Source: Methanobrevibacter sp.
GTDB taxonomy: Archaea > Methanobacteriota > Methanobacteria > Methanobacteriales > Methanobacteriaceae
Assembly: GCA_017646885.1 (NCBI GenBank)
Contig: JAGCLR010000334.1
Coordinates: 1-37,962 of the forward strand
Reading direction: 5' to 3'
Length of the DNA: 37,962 nt
This document shows, piece by piece, positions 1 through 7,630 of this stretch. Each line of letters opens with the position of its first letter. Position 1 is the stretch's first letter. The notes under the pieces are model-generated. The model was not told the origin of the DNA. It saw only the letters and a list, made by a program, of their open reading frames with translations, and did not search any database. The position numbers and the translations under genes are program-made.

Positions 1-795
1 GTTATATACTGTTGTCTCGACATTTCCTGTGTTGTAGCAGTTCTTGACAGCCTTGCTTGCTATTCCTGCGATGCCGCCTACCTTCACATTATTGATGAAA
101 GACGATTCCACCTTGATGTCGCCGGTGTTGTAGCAGAATGATGTGTTGAATACCGCACCTCCTATACCTCCTACTGTAAGATAAACGCCATTATTGTCAA
201 GATTAGCGTAGATGTCACCGTGATTGGAGCTGTTGTATATATAGGTATTTTCCTGGCATTCACCTACAATGCCGCCAATAGCGGAATTATATCCGTCCTT
301 AACGGTGATGTTGGCGTAACTGTGACAATTCTCGATAATTAGCAAGTCATCATAAAAAGAGCCAGCTGTAATGGAACCAAAAGGATACCCCATCTGATTG
401 TCTAAGACAATGTCGGTGTCTTTAATTGTCAGATTCTTAATATATCCCTGAGCATAACCGAATAAGCCGTAGTCCATTCTACTGATGCTATGGTTGTCGC
501 CGTCAAAGTAACCGTAAAAAGAGCCGACTCCCATTATTCCGATTGCCACCCAAGGAAGATTGGCAAGGTCGATGTCAGTTGTGAGTCTATAGTATTTACA
601 GTTGTTCGGATCATAAGCCCGCTGAGACATGTAGGCCAGCTGTGCTGCATTCTCAATGAGGATAGGGTTGTCTTCTGTGAGACCTTTTTCGTTAGAAGTG
701 TCGAATTCTTCGTAACTGCCATCCCAAACGGAAACCTGAGCCGTCAATGATGTCGCCATGACTAAGATGGCTAAAGAAAAGATAAGTTTTTTCAT
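1..795 (-). CDS. Secreted GLUG-repeat surface protein, C-terminus cut by window edge
   Basis: Reading from an ATG at 795 down to base 1 gives 265 codons with no stop, so the gene is truncated by the left edge. The protein starts with a signal peptide (MKKLIFSLAILVMATSLTAQ). It continues with DNPILIENAAQLAYMSQ, an opening typical of GLUG-repeat surface proteins, and then degenerate repeats of the form GGIVGEC...IYNSSNHGDI, GGIGGAV...CYNTGDI and GGIAGIA...CYNTGNV. These are GLUG-type repeats, which form beta-helical surface or adhesin-like proteins. The gene is much less AT-rich than the rest of the window (29 G+C of 60 in 121-180). Binding target and anchoring are unknown because the C-terminus, where a T9SS domain might lie, is missing. 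Confidence 0.85.
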   Translation of the reverse strand, partial: MKKLIFSLAILVMATSLTAQVSVWDGSYEEFDTSNEKGLTEDNPILIENAAQLAYMSQRAYDPNNCKYYRLTTDIDLANLPWVAIGIMGVGSFYGYFDGDNHSISRMDYGLFGYAQGYIKNLTIKDTDIVLDNQMGYPFGSITAGSFYDDLLIIENCHSYANITVKDGYNSAIGGIVGECQENTYIYNSSNHGDIYANLDNNGVYLTVGGIGGAVFNTSFCYNTGDIKVESSFINNVKVGGIAGIASKAVKNCYNTGNVETTVYN

Positions 796-1073
796 GATTT
801 TAAGATTTTAGGCTGGTTCTATTTATTGTTAATTTCCCTACATCAATGGATAGAACCAATTTTCTCCACATCTGTAGTTTGATTTGTTTATTAAAAAGCG
901 TTCTCGACAAATCCAATTTATCGAGACATACGTATTATGAACTTGTTTTTCCCTAAAACATGTATGTCGTTACTAATATTCTCCATGCCTTTATTCATTA
1001 TCTATTCAGTTCTACAAAGTTTATAATTTAATTTCAAAAATCCAAACGTTTTTTAATATTTTTTATAAAAATT

Positions 1074-1082
1074 GGGGGGGGG
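1074..1082. repeat. Homopolymer of nine G
   Basis: An uninterrupted G9 tract in an otherwise strongly AT-rich intergenic region, about 280 bp upstream of the truncated surface-protein gene. Such tracts are prone to slippage. Confidence 0.9.
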
Positions 1083-1331
1083 TAAGTTGTTAATTATCAT
1101 TTAATTAAACAAACAACTACTAAAATAAGAACGAAGACAAAAAGTAAATAACTGTTGATAGAAGCGGATTTTGGGAACTGGAAATCGAAAATTAACTGTC
1201 AGCTGTCAATAAAAAAATACGAGCAATACGTGGAGACCAATTTAGAATAGAGGGATGTTTTTTTGAGCTAAAGCTGTTGAACTTTATTTAGTGATGGAGT
1301 AATGAAGTGATGGAGTGATGTGAAAAACTTC

Positions 1332-1376
1332 TCCAATCCCTCCAATCCCTCCAATCCCTCTATTCCCTCTAATCCC
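1332..1376. repeat. Five tandem copies of a 9-bp unit (TCCAATCCC and variants)
   Basis: Three exact copies of TCCAATCCC (1332-1358) are followed by TCTATTCCC and TCTAATCCC. A purine-rich repeated stretch, AGTGATGGAGTAATGA followed by AGTGATGGAGTGATG, sits just to the left (1290-1320). The unit is too short and has no spacers, so it is not a CRISPR. Confidence 0.85.
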
Positions 1377-1391
1377 TAAAGTTCTAAAAAG

Positions 1392-1427
1392 AAAAAGGTC
1401 ATCCGACTTTTTATCGTCAGATGACCT
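1392..1427 (-). terminator. Rho-independent terminator of the first Omp28-like gene
   Basis: Stem AGGTCATC (1396-1403) pairs with GATGACCT (1420-1427), extended by GAC/GTC after one mismatch. On the minus strand it is followed by TTTTT, 24 bp after the stop at 1452. Confidence 0.85.
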
Positions 1428-1451
1428 CTTCAATTATTTTATAATTTAATA

Positions 1452-3101
1452 TTATTTGTTTACAACGACTTTTTGTGTTGAAGTTGTACCTTCTGATGTT
1501 TCTATTGTCACATAGTAGATACCGTTTGTCATTGACTCAGTGCTTATTGTCATTACGTCTGAACTAGCATCTTGAGCGAATACCATTTGACCGATGCTGT
1601 TATAAACAGTAACTTTAGTCATGTTTTCAACAGAAACGTTGATTTCGTTATTAGCTGGATTTGGATAAACTACTGATTCTGTTTCTACCATTTCGTTTAC
1701 GCCTACTGTTTCAGAATATATTTCAAAAGACAATTCATATCTGAAAGTGTTACTGTTAGCTGTACCAGAAACGATTGTTTGATTGCTGCTGTCTTTTACA
1801 CCCCAGAAACCGCCGCTCATGCCGTTTCCTTCTGTGTTTATCAATGTCACGCTGTAGCATCCAATTGATGGGAATGTAATTTCTTCTGTAAAGACCTTTT
1901 TAGGTTGTTCGTATGTAAAAGTCTTATACATTTCGCCTGTTGTCATATTCTTAATTTCCATTCTGAAGTTTTCAGGGTCATCACCTGTTTTAAGTTGAAT
2001 TTTAACATAAGCGTCTGATACAGAATAAGCATCTTCAAGATTTATTGCATATACATTATCACCAGGATAAGCGTCAGCGTTAGAACCGTTAAGGTTTGTA
2101 GCTTCAATTACAGCATTAGCGCCATTTGTTTCAAATGCAGGGAAGTCAAACTCAGCTGATTCACCTTTTGGCAAAGAACCTTCCCAGAGGTAAGATGACA
2201 ATTCTGTTCCGTTTTCATCTTTAGCTGTAAACAAAACTGAATTTAATGTTTCAGTTCCATAGTTTTTAAATACAAAACGAGGAGAAACAACACCTGAACA
2301 TGATGACAAAGGAATATCTTCTACGCTTCTTAAAGCCATGTCATATTGGTTTTCGCTATCCATGAGAGAAAGTTTAACAGCTTGATAAACTTCTTTGTTA
2401 CCATTATAGCTTTGAACCCATGCTACGAGTTGACAGTTTTCTCTGTCGTAAGCAGCTATATCAAATGTTTCTGTGACTTCGATATAGTCACCTGTCATTT
2501 GTTTTCCGTTTTGATTTGGAATCATATCACGAACAACATAGTTAAGTTCGCTCATTCCTTGCCATGCACGTTGGATGTGAGATTCTGTCAATGCGATAAA
2601 AACTCTAACATCTGATGAATTACAAGTACCGACTTTATTTGCAGTAGCCTTTACTTCAAATTGAGTTCCATATTTCCATGTGAAAGAAAGGTCGAGTTCA
2701 AATGGACTTGTGACATTGATACGTTGATTGTAAGCTGAAAGAGCTTGATTATAAGAATAATCAATATATTCTTGATTGCTTGATTGGCCACCAACTGAAG
2801 GAGACATTACACCGTCAACTTTCATTGTTGGGTAAGAGCTGATGTAGTAGTAATTAGCTCTTTGGTTTGTTTCTGTTGTATAATATTCTGGCGCTGAGAA
2901 TGCACTTGTATGGAAAGCGACTGGAGCGACAGACTTGCCTTCTTCCAACAATCTACCGACGGCCATAGCTGCTGCCGGGCAATATGGGCAGTTAACACCA
3001 GTAAACACTTCTAACAAAACACATTCGCGAGCAACATTCTGTGCAGCCACATTAGTGAACAACATGACTGCTGCTACAATTGTAAGTAATAACTTCTTCA
3101 T
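1452..3101 (-). CDS. Omp28-like, thioredoxin-fold T9SS cargo protein (paralogue 1)
   Basis: This 549-residue secreted protein has a signal peptide (cleavage likely before Q21). It then has an Omp28-related region with features of a thioredoxin fold: CPYC at residues 38-41 (context TGVNCPYCPAA) and a cis-Pro-like SYPT at 89-92. The last ~75 residues are a T9SS type A sorting domain (VYPNPANNEINV near 478, ending in STQKVVVNK). Established knowledge: such domains send proteins through T9SS to the surface or medium. A redox role is inferred from the CxxC; I cannot tell oxidase from reductase or a structural role. The next gene upstream is a close paralogue with the same layout. The promoter box is at 3145-3152 and a strong terminator follows. 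Confidence 0.88.
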   Translation of the reverse strand: MKKLLLTIVAAVMLFTNVAAQNVARECVLLEVFTGVNCPYCPAAAMAVGRLLEEGKSVAPVAFHTSAFSAPEYYTTETNQRANYYYISSYPTMKVDGVMSPSVGGQSSNQEYIDYSYNQALSAYNQRINVTSPFELDLSFTWKYGTQFEVKATANKVGTCNSSDVRVFIALTESHIQRAWQGMSELNYVVRDMIPNQNGKQMTGDYIEVTETFDIAAYDRENCQLVAWVQSYNGNKEVYQAVKLSLMDSENQYDMALRSVEDIPLSSCSGVVSPRFVFKNYGTETLNSVLFTAKDENGTELSSYLWEGSLPKGESAEFDFPAFETNGANAVIEATNLNGSNADAYPGDNVYAINLEDAYSVSDAYVKIQLKTGDDPENFRMEIKNMTTGEMYKTFTYEQPKKVFTEEITFPSIGCYSVTLINTEGNGMSGGFWGVKDSSNQTIVSGTANSNTFRYELSFEIYSETVGVNEMVETESVVYPNPANNEINVSVENMTKVTVYNSIGQMVFAQDASSDVMTISTESMTNGIYYVTIETSEGTTSTQKVVVNK

Positions 3102-3144
3102 TTTCTGATTTTATTTTAATTATTTTAATAAATTTAACGAACTG

Positions 3145-3152
3145 CAAATTTA
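3145..3152 (-). promoter_or_regulatory. -7 box TAAATTTG for the first Omp28-like gene
   Basis: The minus strand reads TAAATTTG, matching the Bacteroidota TAnnTTTG consensus, about 44 bp upstream of the ATG at 3101. The surrounding GCAAATTTAC is identical to that of the paralogue. No clear -33 TTTG is visible. Confidence 0.6.
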
Positions 3153-3189
3153 CGTTTTTTATTTTGATTACAGATATTTATTTGAGCAT

Positions 3190-3219
3190 AAAAAAAGACG
3201 CCATAAAATATGACGTCTT
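3190..3219 (-). terminator. Rho-independent terminator of the second Omp28-like gene
   Basis: AAGACGCCATA (3195-3205) pairs with TATGACGTCTT (3209-3219) with one mismatch. On the minus strand a run of T follows. It separates the two paralogues, so each is probably its own transcription unit. Confidence 0.8.
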
Positions 3220-3241
3220 CATCTTAATTATTCGTTATAAA

Positions 3242-4882
3242 TTATTTATTAACAACGACTTTTTGTAATGTTTGTTTTCCGTCAGCTGTTACTACATTAA
3301 CGAAATACATACCATTAACCCATGATTCGGCATTGATTTTCACAAAGTTATTATCAACTGTTTCTGAATAAATCAATTGTCCGATGCTATTATAAACTGT
3401 AACGTTTGCAATATTTTCAGCTACTACATTAACGTATGAATTTGCTGGATTAGGATAAACGCTAACAGGTTCTGCTTCTACAACATTTTCAACAGATTCG
3501 CTGCTGTATTTAACTTCAACAGGCATTTCATATCTGAATGCGTTTGATGAACTGCTGCCTGAAACAATTGTTTTATTATTTGCATCTTTGATTCCCCAGA
3601 AGCCACTTCCGCAACCATTTCCTGCTGAATTTTTGAAAGTAACTCTATAGCAACCAAATTCTGGAACTGTAACTTCTTCTGTATAAACTTTATTAGGTTG
3701 TTCGAAAGTTAAAGTTTTAAGAACTTCGCCATTATCCATATTCTTTATTTCAATGCTGAAGTTTTGGTTATCGTCACCTGTTTTAAGTTGAATTTTCATA
3801 TAACCTTCTTCTATGTTAGTTGGTTCAACAACGTCCAATACATAATTGTTATCGTATGTAAATTCATCGTTGTTGCTACCATTGAGGTTAACAGCTTGTA
3901 TTTTCAAGAAGCTTGAACCAGCGAAGTCGATTTCTGGCATGATAAATTCTGTTTGTGCTCCTTTTGGCAAAGCACCGCTCCATTGGTATGTACCTATTTC
4001 TGAATCAGTATCGTCTAAGATTTGGAATGTAGCTGATTGTAACATTTCACTACCATAGTTTCTGATTGTCATACGAGGAGCAATAACACCTGAACATACT
4101 TCTGAAGGAACTTCTTCAACTTTAACGATACCTAAATCATATTGTGATGCTGATGTTGCGATTGGCATTTTAACAGCTTGCCAAACTTCTCTTTGGCCAT
4201 TGTATGATTGAACCCAAGCAATAAGTTCACAATTTTCTTTTTTATAACCAGCCAAGCTAAACATACCTGTAACTTCTTGTGTATCTTCTGTTAAAGCGAC
4301 ACCTGATGAAGATGTGACGATGTCACGGCATACAGCGTTTAATTCTGGCAAACCTTGCCATGATTGTTGAATATGAGATTCTGTTAAAACAATAAACACT
4401 CTTAAATCTGTGCCGTCACAATCTCCGACTTTTGTAACAACAGCCTTAGCTTCACATTGTGTTCCTGAATGATAGTCGAATGAAAGATCAATTGTAAAAG
4501 GACTTTGTTTGCTTATACGTTCATCATAATATGGTTTGTATTTGTTATACATTGAACTTGAAGCAGTTCCACCGCCTTCTATTTTGTTCATACCATCAAT
4601 GAGAACTGTTGGGAAGCTATTGACACTGTAGTAAGTAGCTCTACCGTTTGTTTCTGTATTTGCATATTCAGCTGGTGAATAATACGAATTATGGAATGCA
4701 ATAGGTGCAATTGACAAGCCTTCTTGCAACATTTGAGAGATTCCGTTTGCAGCTGCAGGACAGTATGGGCAGCCAATTCCTGTAAATGCTTCAATTAAAA
4801 CGCATTCACGAGCGACATTCTGTGCTGATACGCTTCCTGCTATCATCACAGATGCAACGATTGAAAGTAAAAATTTCTTCAT
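3242..4882 (-). CDS. Omp28-like, thioredoxin-fold T9SS cargo protein (paralogue 2)
   Basis: This 546-residue protein is colinear with its downstream paralogue. It has a signal peptide ending SVSA-QNVARECVL, the same CPYC at residues 38-41 (TGIGCPYCPAA), a cis-Pro-like SFPT at 89-92, the shared SHIQ..WQG and ENCEL(I)AWVQSYNG blocks, and a C-terminal T9SS type A sorting domain (VYPNPANSYVNV to LQKVVVNK). Conservation of both the CxxC and the cis-Pro in two diverged copies argues that the thioredoxin-like site is functional. The copies differ most in the middle beta-rich part, so they may have different targets. The gene is divergent from xerD across a 116-bp intergenic region with its own -7 box and terminator. 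The partner or substrate is unknown. Confidence 0.88.
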   Translation of the reverse strand: MKKFLLSIVASVMIAGSVSAQNVARECVLIEAFTGIGCPYCPAAANGISQMLQEGLSIAPIAFHNSYYSPAEYANTETNGRATYYSVNSFPTVLIDGMNKIEGGGTASSSMYNKYKPYYDERISKQSPFTIDLSFDYHSGTQCEAKAVVTKVGDCDGTDLRVFIVLTESHIQQSWQGLPELNAVCRDIVTSSSGVALTEDTQEVTGMFSLAGYKKENCELIAWVQSYNGQREVWQAVKMPIATSASQYDLGIVKVEEVPSEVCSGVIAPRMTIRNYGSEMLQSATFQILDDTDSEIGTYQWSGALPKGAQTEFIMPEIDFAGSSFLKIQAVNLNGSNNDEFTYDNNYVLDVVEPTNIEEGYMKIQLKTGDDNQNFSIEIKNMDNGEVLKTLTFEQPNKVYTEEVTVPEFGCYRVTFKNSAGNGCGSGFWGIKDANNKTIVSGSSSSNAFRYEMPVEVKYSSESVENVVEAEPVSVYPNPANSYVNVVAENIANVTVYNSIGQLIYSETVDNNFVKINAESWVNGMYFVNVVTADGKQTLQKVVVNK

Positions 4883-4926
4883 TTTTTTAATTAAATTTTA
4901 AGTTTATTCTAATTTGTAATAGTCGG

Positions 4927-4934
4927 CAAATTTA
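4927..4934 (-). promoter_or_regulatory. -7 box TAAATTTG for the second Omp28-like gene
   Basis: The minus strand reads TAAATTTG about 45 bp upstream of the ATG at 4882. This is the same box and nearly the same distance as for the paralogue, so the promoter was probably duplicated with the gene. Confidence 0.6.
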
Positions 4935-4998
4935 CATTTTTTTCTCAAAAAATTATTCGTCATTTACAGAATATTTCTCATTTTTGTAAAAAAAAATT

Positions 4999-5913
4999 AT
5001 GTTAGACAAATCACTAATAAAACATTTCCTCAATTACCTTCGATTGGAGCTGTCGATGTCGGATAACAGCATTGCAGCATATTCGCATGATATTGAAATG
5101 TTGATGCAATATTTATACATAACGAAACATTCTATGTTATTGAAAGACATACAGCAAGACAACATAGAGAGTTTCTTTGCCTATCTATACGACTTAGGTT
5201 TGTCTGCAAGTTCTCAAGCCAGAATTTTATCAGGCATAAAGAAATTTTACAATTATCTTGTTCAAGAAAAAATTGTAGTTGAAAATCCAACATTACTCAT
5301 CTCCTCGCCTTCCATTGGCCGACACTTACCCGACGTTCTTACATATAATGAAATAGATTCTTTGATAAAGACTATAGATCTGAGCCAGCAATTCGGTCAC
5401 AGAAACAAAGCAATTCTTGAAGTAATGTACGCTTGCGGGCTAAGAGTTTCAGAAGTCATCTCATTGAAAATAAGCAACATATATTTCAACGATGAATTTA
5501 TCAGAGTTTTTGGAAAAGGAAACAAAGAACGACTTGTACCTATCAGTCGCTCTACTATAAAAACGCTCAAACTTTATCTTGAAGGCGAGAGATTACATCA
5601 AGACATAAACGCCAAACATACTGATACTGTGTTCATTAATAGAAGAGGTGCTGGTTTGAGCAGACAGATGATATTTTTAATGATAAAAGGACTTGCCGAA
5701 AAAGCCGGAATAAAAAAGAACATCGGACCACATACAATCCGACATTCTTTTGCTACACATTTATTGGAAGGCGGAGCCGATTTGAGAGCTGTTCAACAAA
5801 TGCTCGGTCATTCAAACATCAGCACGACAGAGATTTACACTCATATTTCAGATCAATATCTGAGAGAGGTTATCTCAATCTATCACCCTCGTTTCAACGA
5901 TAATTCTATTTAA
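4999..5913 (+). CDS. xerD: Site-specific tyrosine recombinase XerD
   Basis: This is a 304-residue tyrosine recombinase of normal XerC/D length. The N-terminal SAM-like core-binding domain is at residues ~5-90 and the catalytic domain at ~110-295. All catalytic residues are present: R149 (CGLRVSEV), K173 (GKGNKERLVP), H245 and R248 (HTIRHSFATHLL), H271 (LGHSNISTTEIY) and the nucleophile Y280. Established role: resolving chromosome dimers at dif with its XerC partner. The XerD rather than XerC assignment rests on overall resemblance. There are no attachment sites, phage or transposon genes nearby, so a housekeeping role fits better than a mobile one. A weak CATTTTTG box lies at 4979-4986. The 3' end overlaps the convergent small gene by 8 bp. 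Confidence 0.88.
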   Translation: MLDKSLIKHFLNYLRLELSMSDNSIAAYSHDIEMLMQYLYITKHSMLLKDIQQDNIESFFAYLYDLGLSASSQARILSGIKKFYNYLVQEKIVVENPTLLISSPSIGRHLPDVLTYNEIDSLIKTIDLSQQFGHRNKAILEVMYACGLRVSEVISLKISNIYFNDEFIRVFGKGNKERLVPISRSTIKTLKLYLEGERLHQDINAKHTDTVFINRRGAGLSRQMIFLMIKGLAEKAGIKKNIGPHTIRHSFATHLLEGGADLRAVQQMLGHSNISTTEIYTHISDQYLREVISIYHPRFNDNSI

Positions 5914-6361
5914 TTATATTTCCTTCAGGGTCAACGATAACGCCCCAAACCACGTCAATCAATTCACCTTCATTGAAATAAAAGTCCAACATCAACTCAT
6001 CGTAAATCAAGCACGTGTCTCCTTCTTGTTCTTCTTCGTCAAATTCCTTATATCCATTTCTCTTCATTAAATCAACGATCTGATTACGATTCATTTCATA
6101 AACACGCTCTCCAAAAAGAGTAGCGTCTTCATTATTAGTTGAAATACTTGCTACAATAGGCTTTGAAATACCTTCAAAACAAATCGAGATACCTTCGGCA
6201 TCATAGTCATAAAGAACAGAATAATTTTCATTTCCTTCAACGAGAGATTCCATTTCTTCATTGTTAGATGGCGTTCCGTAAATGCTAATTATTTCCTCAA
6301 CCGACATTCCAAACTTGATGTCTCCATAACCTTTTAATGGTTCGATTACTAAATTTTCCAT
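5906..6361 (-). CDS. Small acidic hypothetical protein
   Basis: This 151-residue acidic protein has no signal peptide or membrane segment. Its start, LKGYGDIKFGMSVEEIISIYGTP, resembles the 'GMS..EV...LG.P' motif of small alpha/beta modules that recur in bacterial hypothetical proteins, but I cannot name the family. The ATG at 6361 is preferred: an in-frame TTG at 6376 would overlap the permease gene and has no support. The gene starts 7 bp after the stop of the LolC/E-type permease gene, so the two are probably co-transcribed. Its 3' end overlaps xerD by 8 bp on the opposite strand. The function is unknown. Confidence 0.7.
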   Translation of the reverse strand: MENLVIEPLKGYGDIKFGMSVEEIISIYGTPSNNEEMESLVEGNENYSVLYDYDAEGISICFEGISKPIVASISTNNEDATLFGERVYEMNRNQIVDLMKRNGYKEFDEEEQEGDTCLIYDELMLDFYFNEGELIDVVWGVIVDPEGNIIK

Positions 6362-6368
6362 ATTTATG

Positions 6369-7589
6369 TTATTCAAAACGTATTGACTTAGACGGATTTA
6401 TATTGTTAATAACCATTGTCGGAATCAACATCATCAAAACCCAAAGAACGAAAGTTCCAACATTCAAAAGAAGAATATAAGACAAATTCAACTCTATAGG
6501 AACAGATGACAAATAGTAAGATTCTGCCGACAATTTAATTATATCTGTATATTTCTGTATCATGCATAAGCCTATTCCAAAAATATTACCTGCCAACATA
6601 CCTATTAATAATATACGACATGAACGCTGTAAGAAAATCTTTCTTATAAAGGCATTACTTGCGCCCATCGACTTCAAAATCCCTATGGTTGATGTCCTTT
6701 CCAAAACTATTATTAGCAACATGCTTATGACTGTAATTCCTGCCACCAACAACATCAACACAATGATTATCACAACATTCATATCCTGAAGATCCAACCA
6801 ATCGAATATCTGAGGATATAATTCTCTTGCCGTATAAGAAACGAGATTTGTAGGAATATTATAATATATTAAATTGTTTGCTTCATAAACATCGGTTGCT
6901 TCCATAAGTTGTATCTCAAGATGACCAACCATATTTTCATCCCAACCATTGAGACGTCTAATCTGATTCAAATCACAATATATGAAACGCTCATCGCATT
7001 CTGTAAGACCTGTTTCATAAATCCCCTTAACAACAAACTTACGTCCTCGTGTTTTCATATCTTCCCCAACAAACCACAATCTCACTTCATCTCCTTGAGC
7101 TAGCAACATTTTATCAGCTATTACTTTTGAAATGACAACATTATTAGAACGTTCATTTGCATTATAATGAGGGACATCACCCGAAATAAGGTTATCTTCA
7201 ATGTATGTCCAATCATAATCCTTATCAACACCTTTTAATATAACACCATGAATTTCATCTTCTGTTTTGATTATTCCAGCTTTATTTGCCGTCGGATATA
7301 TCGATTTCACAAAAGAATATTCCAATCTTGACTTCAACAGACTATCATATATAAAAGGTGTCTCCTCCATCGACTCATTCTGATTTAAAACCTGAATCTG
7401 TATAGGAGAAACAAAACCAACTACTTTATTTTTTATCTGATTTTTAAATCCAACAACAACTGCAATGGAAATCAACATTATAGATATACCTAACGCTATA
7501 CTTACTATAGCTATCTTCATAACTATCGAAGATAAATTTTCCTTCGACAATGAAAAAATTCTTGATGATATAAACCTTGTTGCTTTCAT
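6369..7589 (-). CDS. LolC/LolE-type lipoprotein-releasing ABC permease
   Basis: This 406-residue inner-membrane protein has the MacB/FtsX-type layout: one N-terminal membrane segment (~24-48), a large periplasmic domain (~50-270), then three membrane segments (~270-295, ~325-345, ~370-392). The sequence ERTSTIGILKSMGASNAFI after the second segment is the characteristic coupling region of FtsX-family permeases. LolC/E proteins extract lipoproteins from the inner membrane, powered by LolD. A lolD-like ATPase gene lies 12.6 kb away at 20231 rather than alongside. Bacteroidota often have a single LolC/E-like subunit, which may form a homodimer; that is inference here. The gene is divergent from namZ with only 41 bp between starts. 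Confidence 0.82.
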   Translation of the reverse strand: MKATRFISSRIFSLSKENLSSIVMKIAIVSIALGISIMLISIAVVVGFKNQIKNKVVGFVSPIQIQVLNQNESMEETPFIYDSLLKSRLEYSFVKSIYPTANKAGIIKTEDEIHGVILKGVDKDYDWTYIEDNLISGDVPHYNANERSNNVVISKVIADKMLLAQGDEVRLWFVGEDMKTRGRKFVVKGIYETGLTECDERFIYCDLNQIRRLNGWDENMVGHLEIQLMEATDVYEANNLIYYNIPTNLVSYTARELYPQIFDWLDLQDMNVVIIIVLMLLVAGITVISMLLIIVLERTSTIGILKSMGASNAFIRKIFLQRSCRILLIGMLAGNIFGIGLCMIQKYTDIIKLSAESYYLSSVPIELNLSYILLLNVGTFVLWVLMMLIPTMVINNINPSKSIRFE

Positions 7590-7605
7590 TTTTTTCTTAT
7601 CATTG

Positions 7606-7613
7606 CAAAAATA
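7606..7613 (-). promoter_or_regulatory. -7 box TATTTTTG for the LolC/E-type permease
   Basis: TAnnTTTG on the minus strand, 16 bp upstream of the ATG at 7589, implying a very short leader. It lies inside the 41-bp divergent gap to namZ. Confidence 0.5.
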
Positions 7614-7630
7614 ATCATTTATTCAAGTCT

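Larger units (their letters stand above)
796..1451. other. Non-coding stretch with G9 tract, inverted repeats and 9-bp tandem repeats
   Basis: No convincing gene lies here. It holds an imperfect palindrome (TCTCGA at 902-907 with TCGAGA at 921-926), a second inverted pair (GACATAC 925-931 with GTATGTC 962-968), a run of nine G at 1074-1082, a purine-rich repeat (AGTGATGGAGT twice, 1290-1317), five copies of a 9-bp unit at 1332-1376, and the terminator of the next gene. The region would contain the promoter of the truncated leftward gene, but I see no clean -7 box. Confidence 0.6.

Noticed and set aside
490..750. 86-codon open frame on the plus strand
   Set aside because: Lies antisense within the secreted GLUG-repeat gene, which has a signal peptide and repeats; the plus-strand frame has no recognisable features.
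1332..1376. Possible CRISPR-like array
   Set aside because: Units are 9 bp, directly adjacent and without spacers; no cas genes are present.
4999..5913. Tyrosine recombinase as evidence of an integrated element
   Set aside because: Length and catalytic residues fit chromosomal XerD; there is no tRNA next to it, no att repeats and no phage or conjugation genes.
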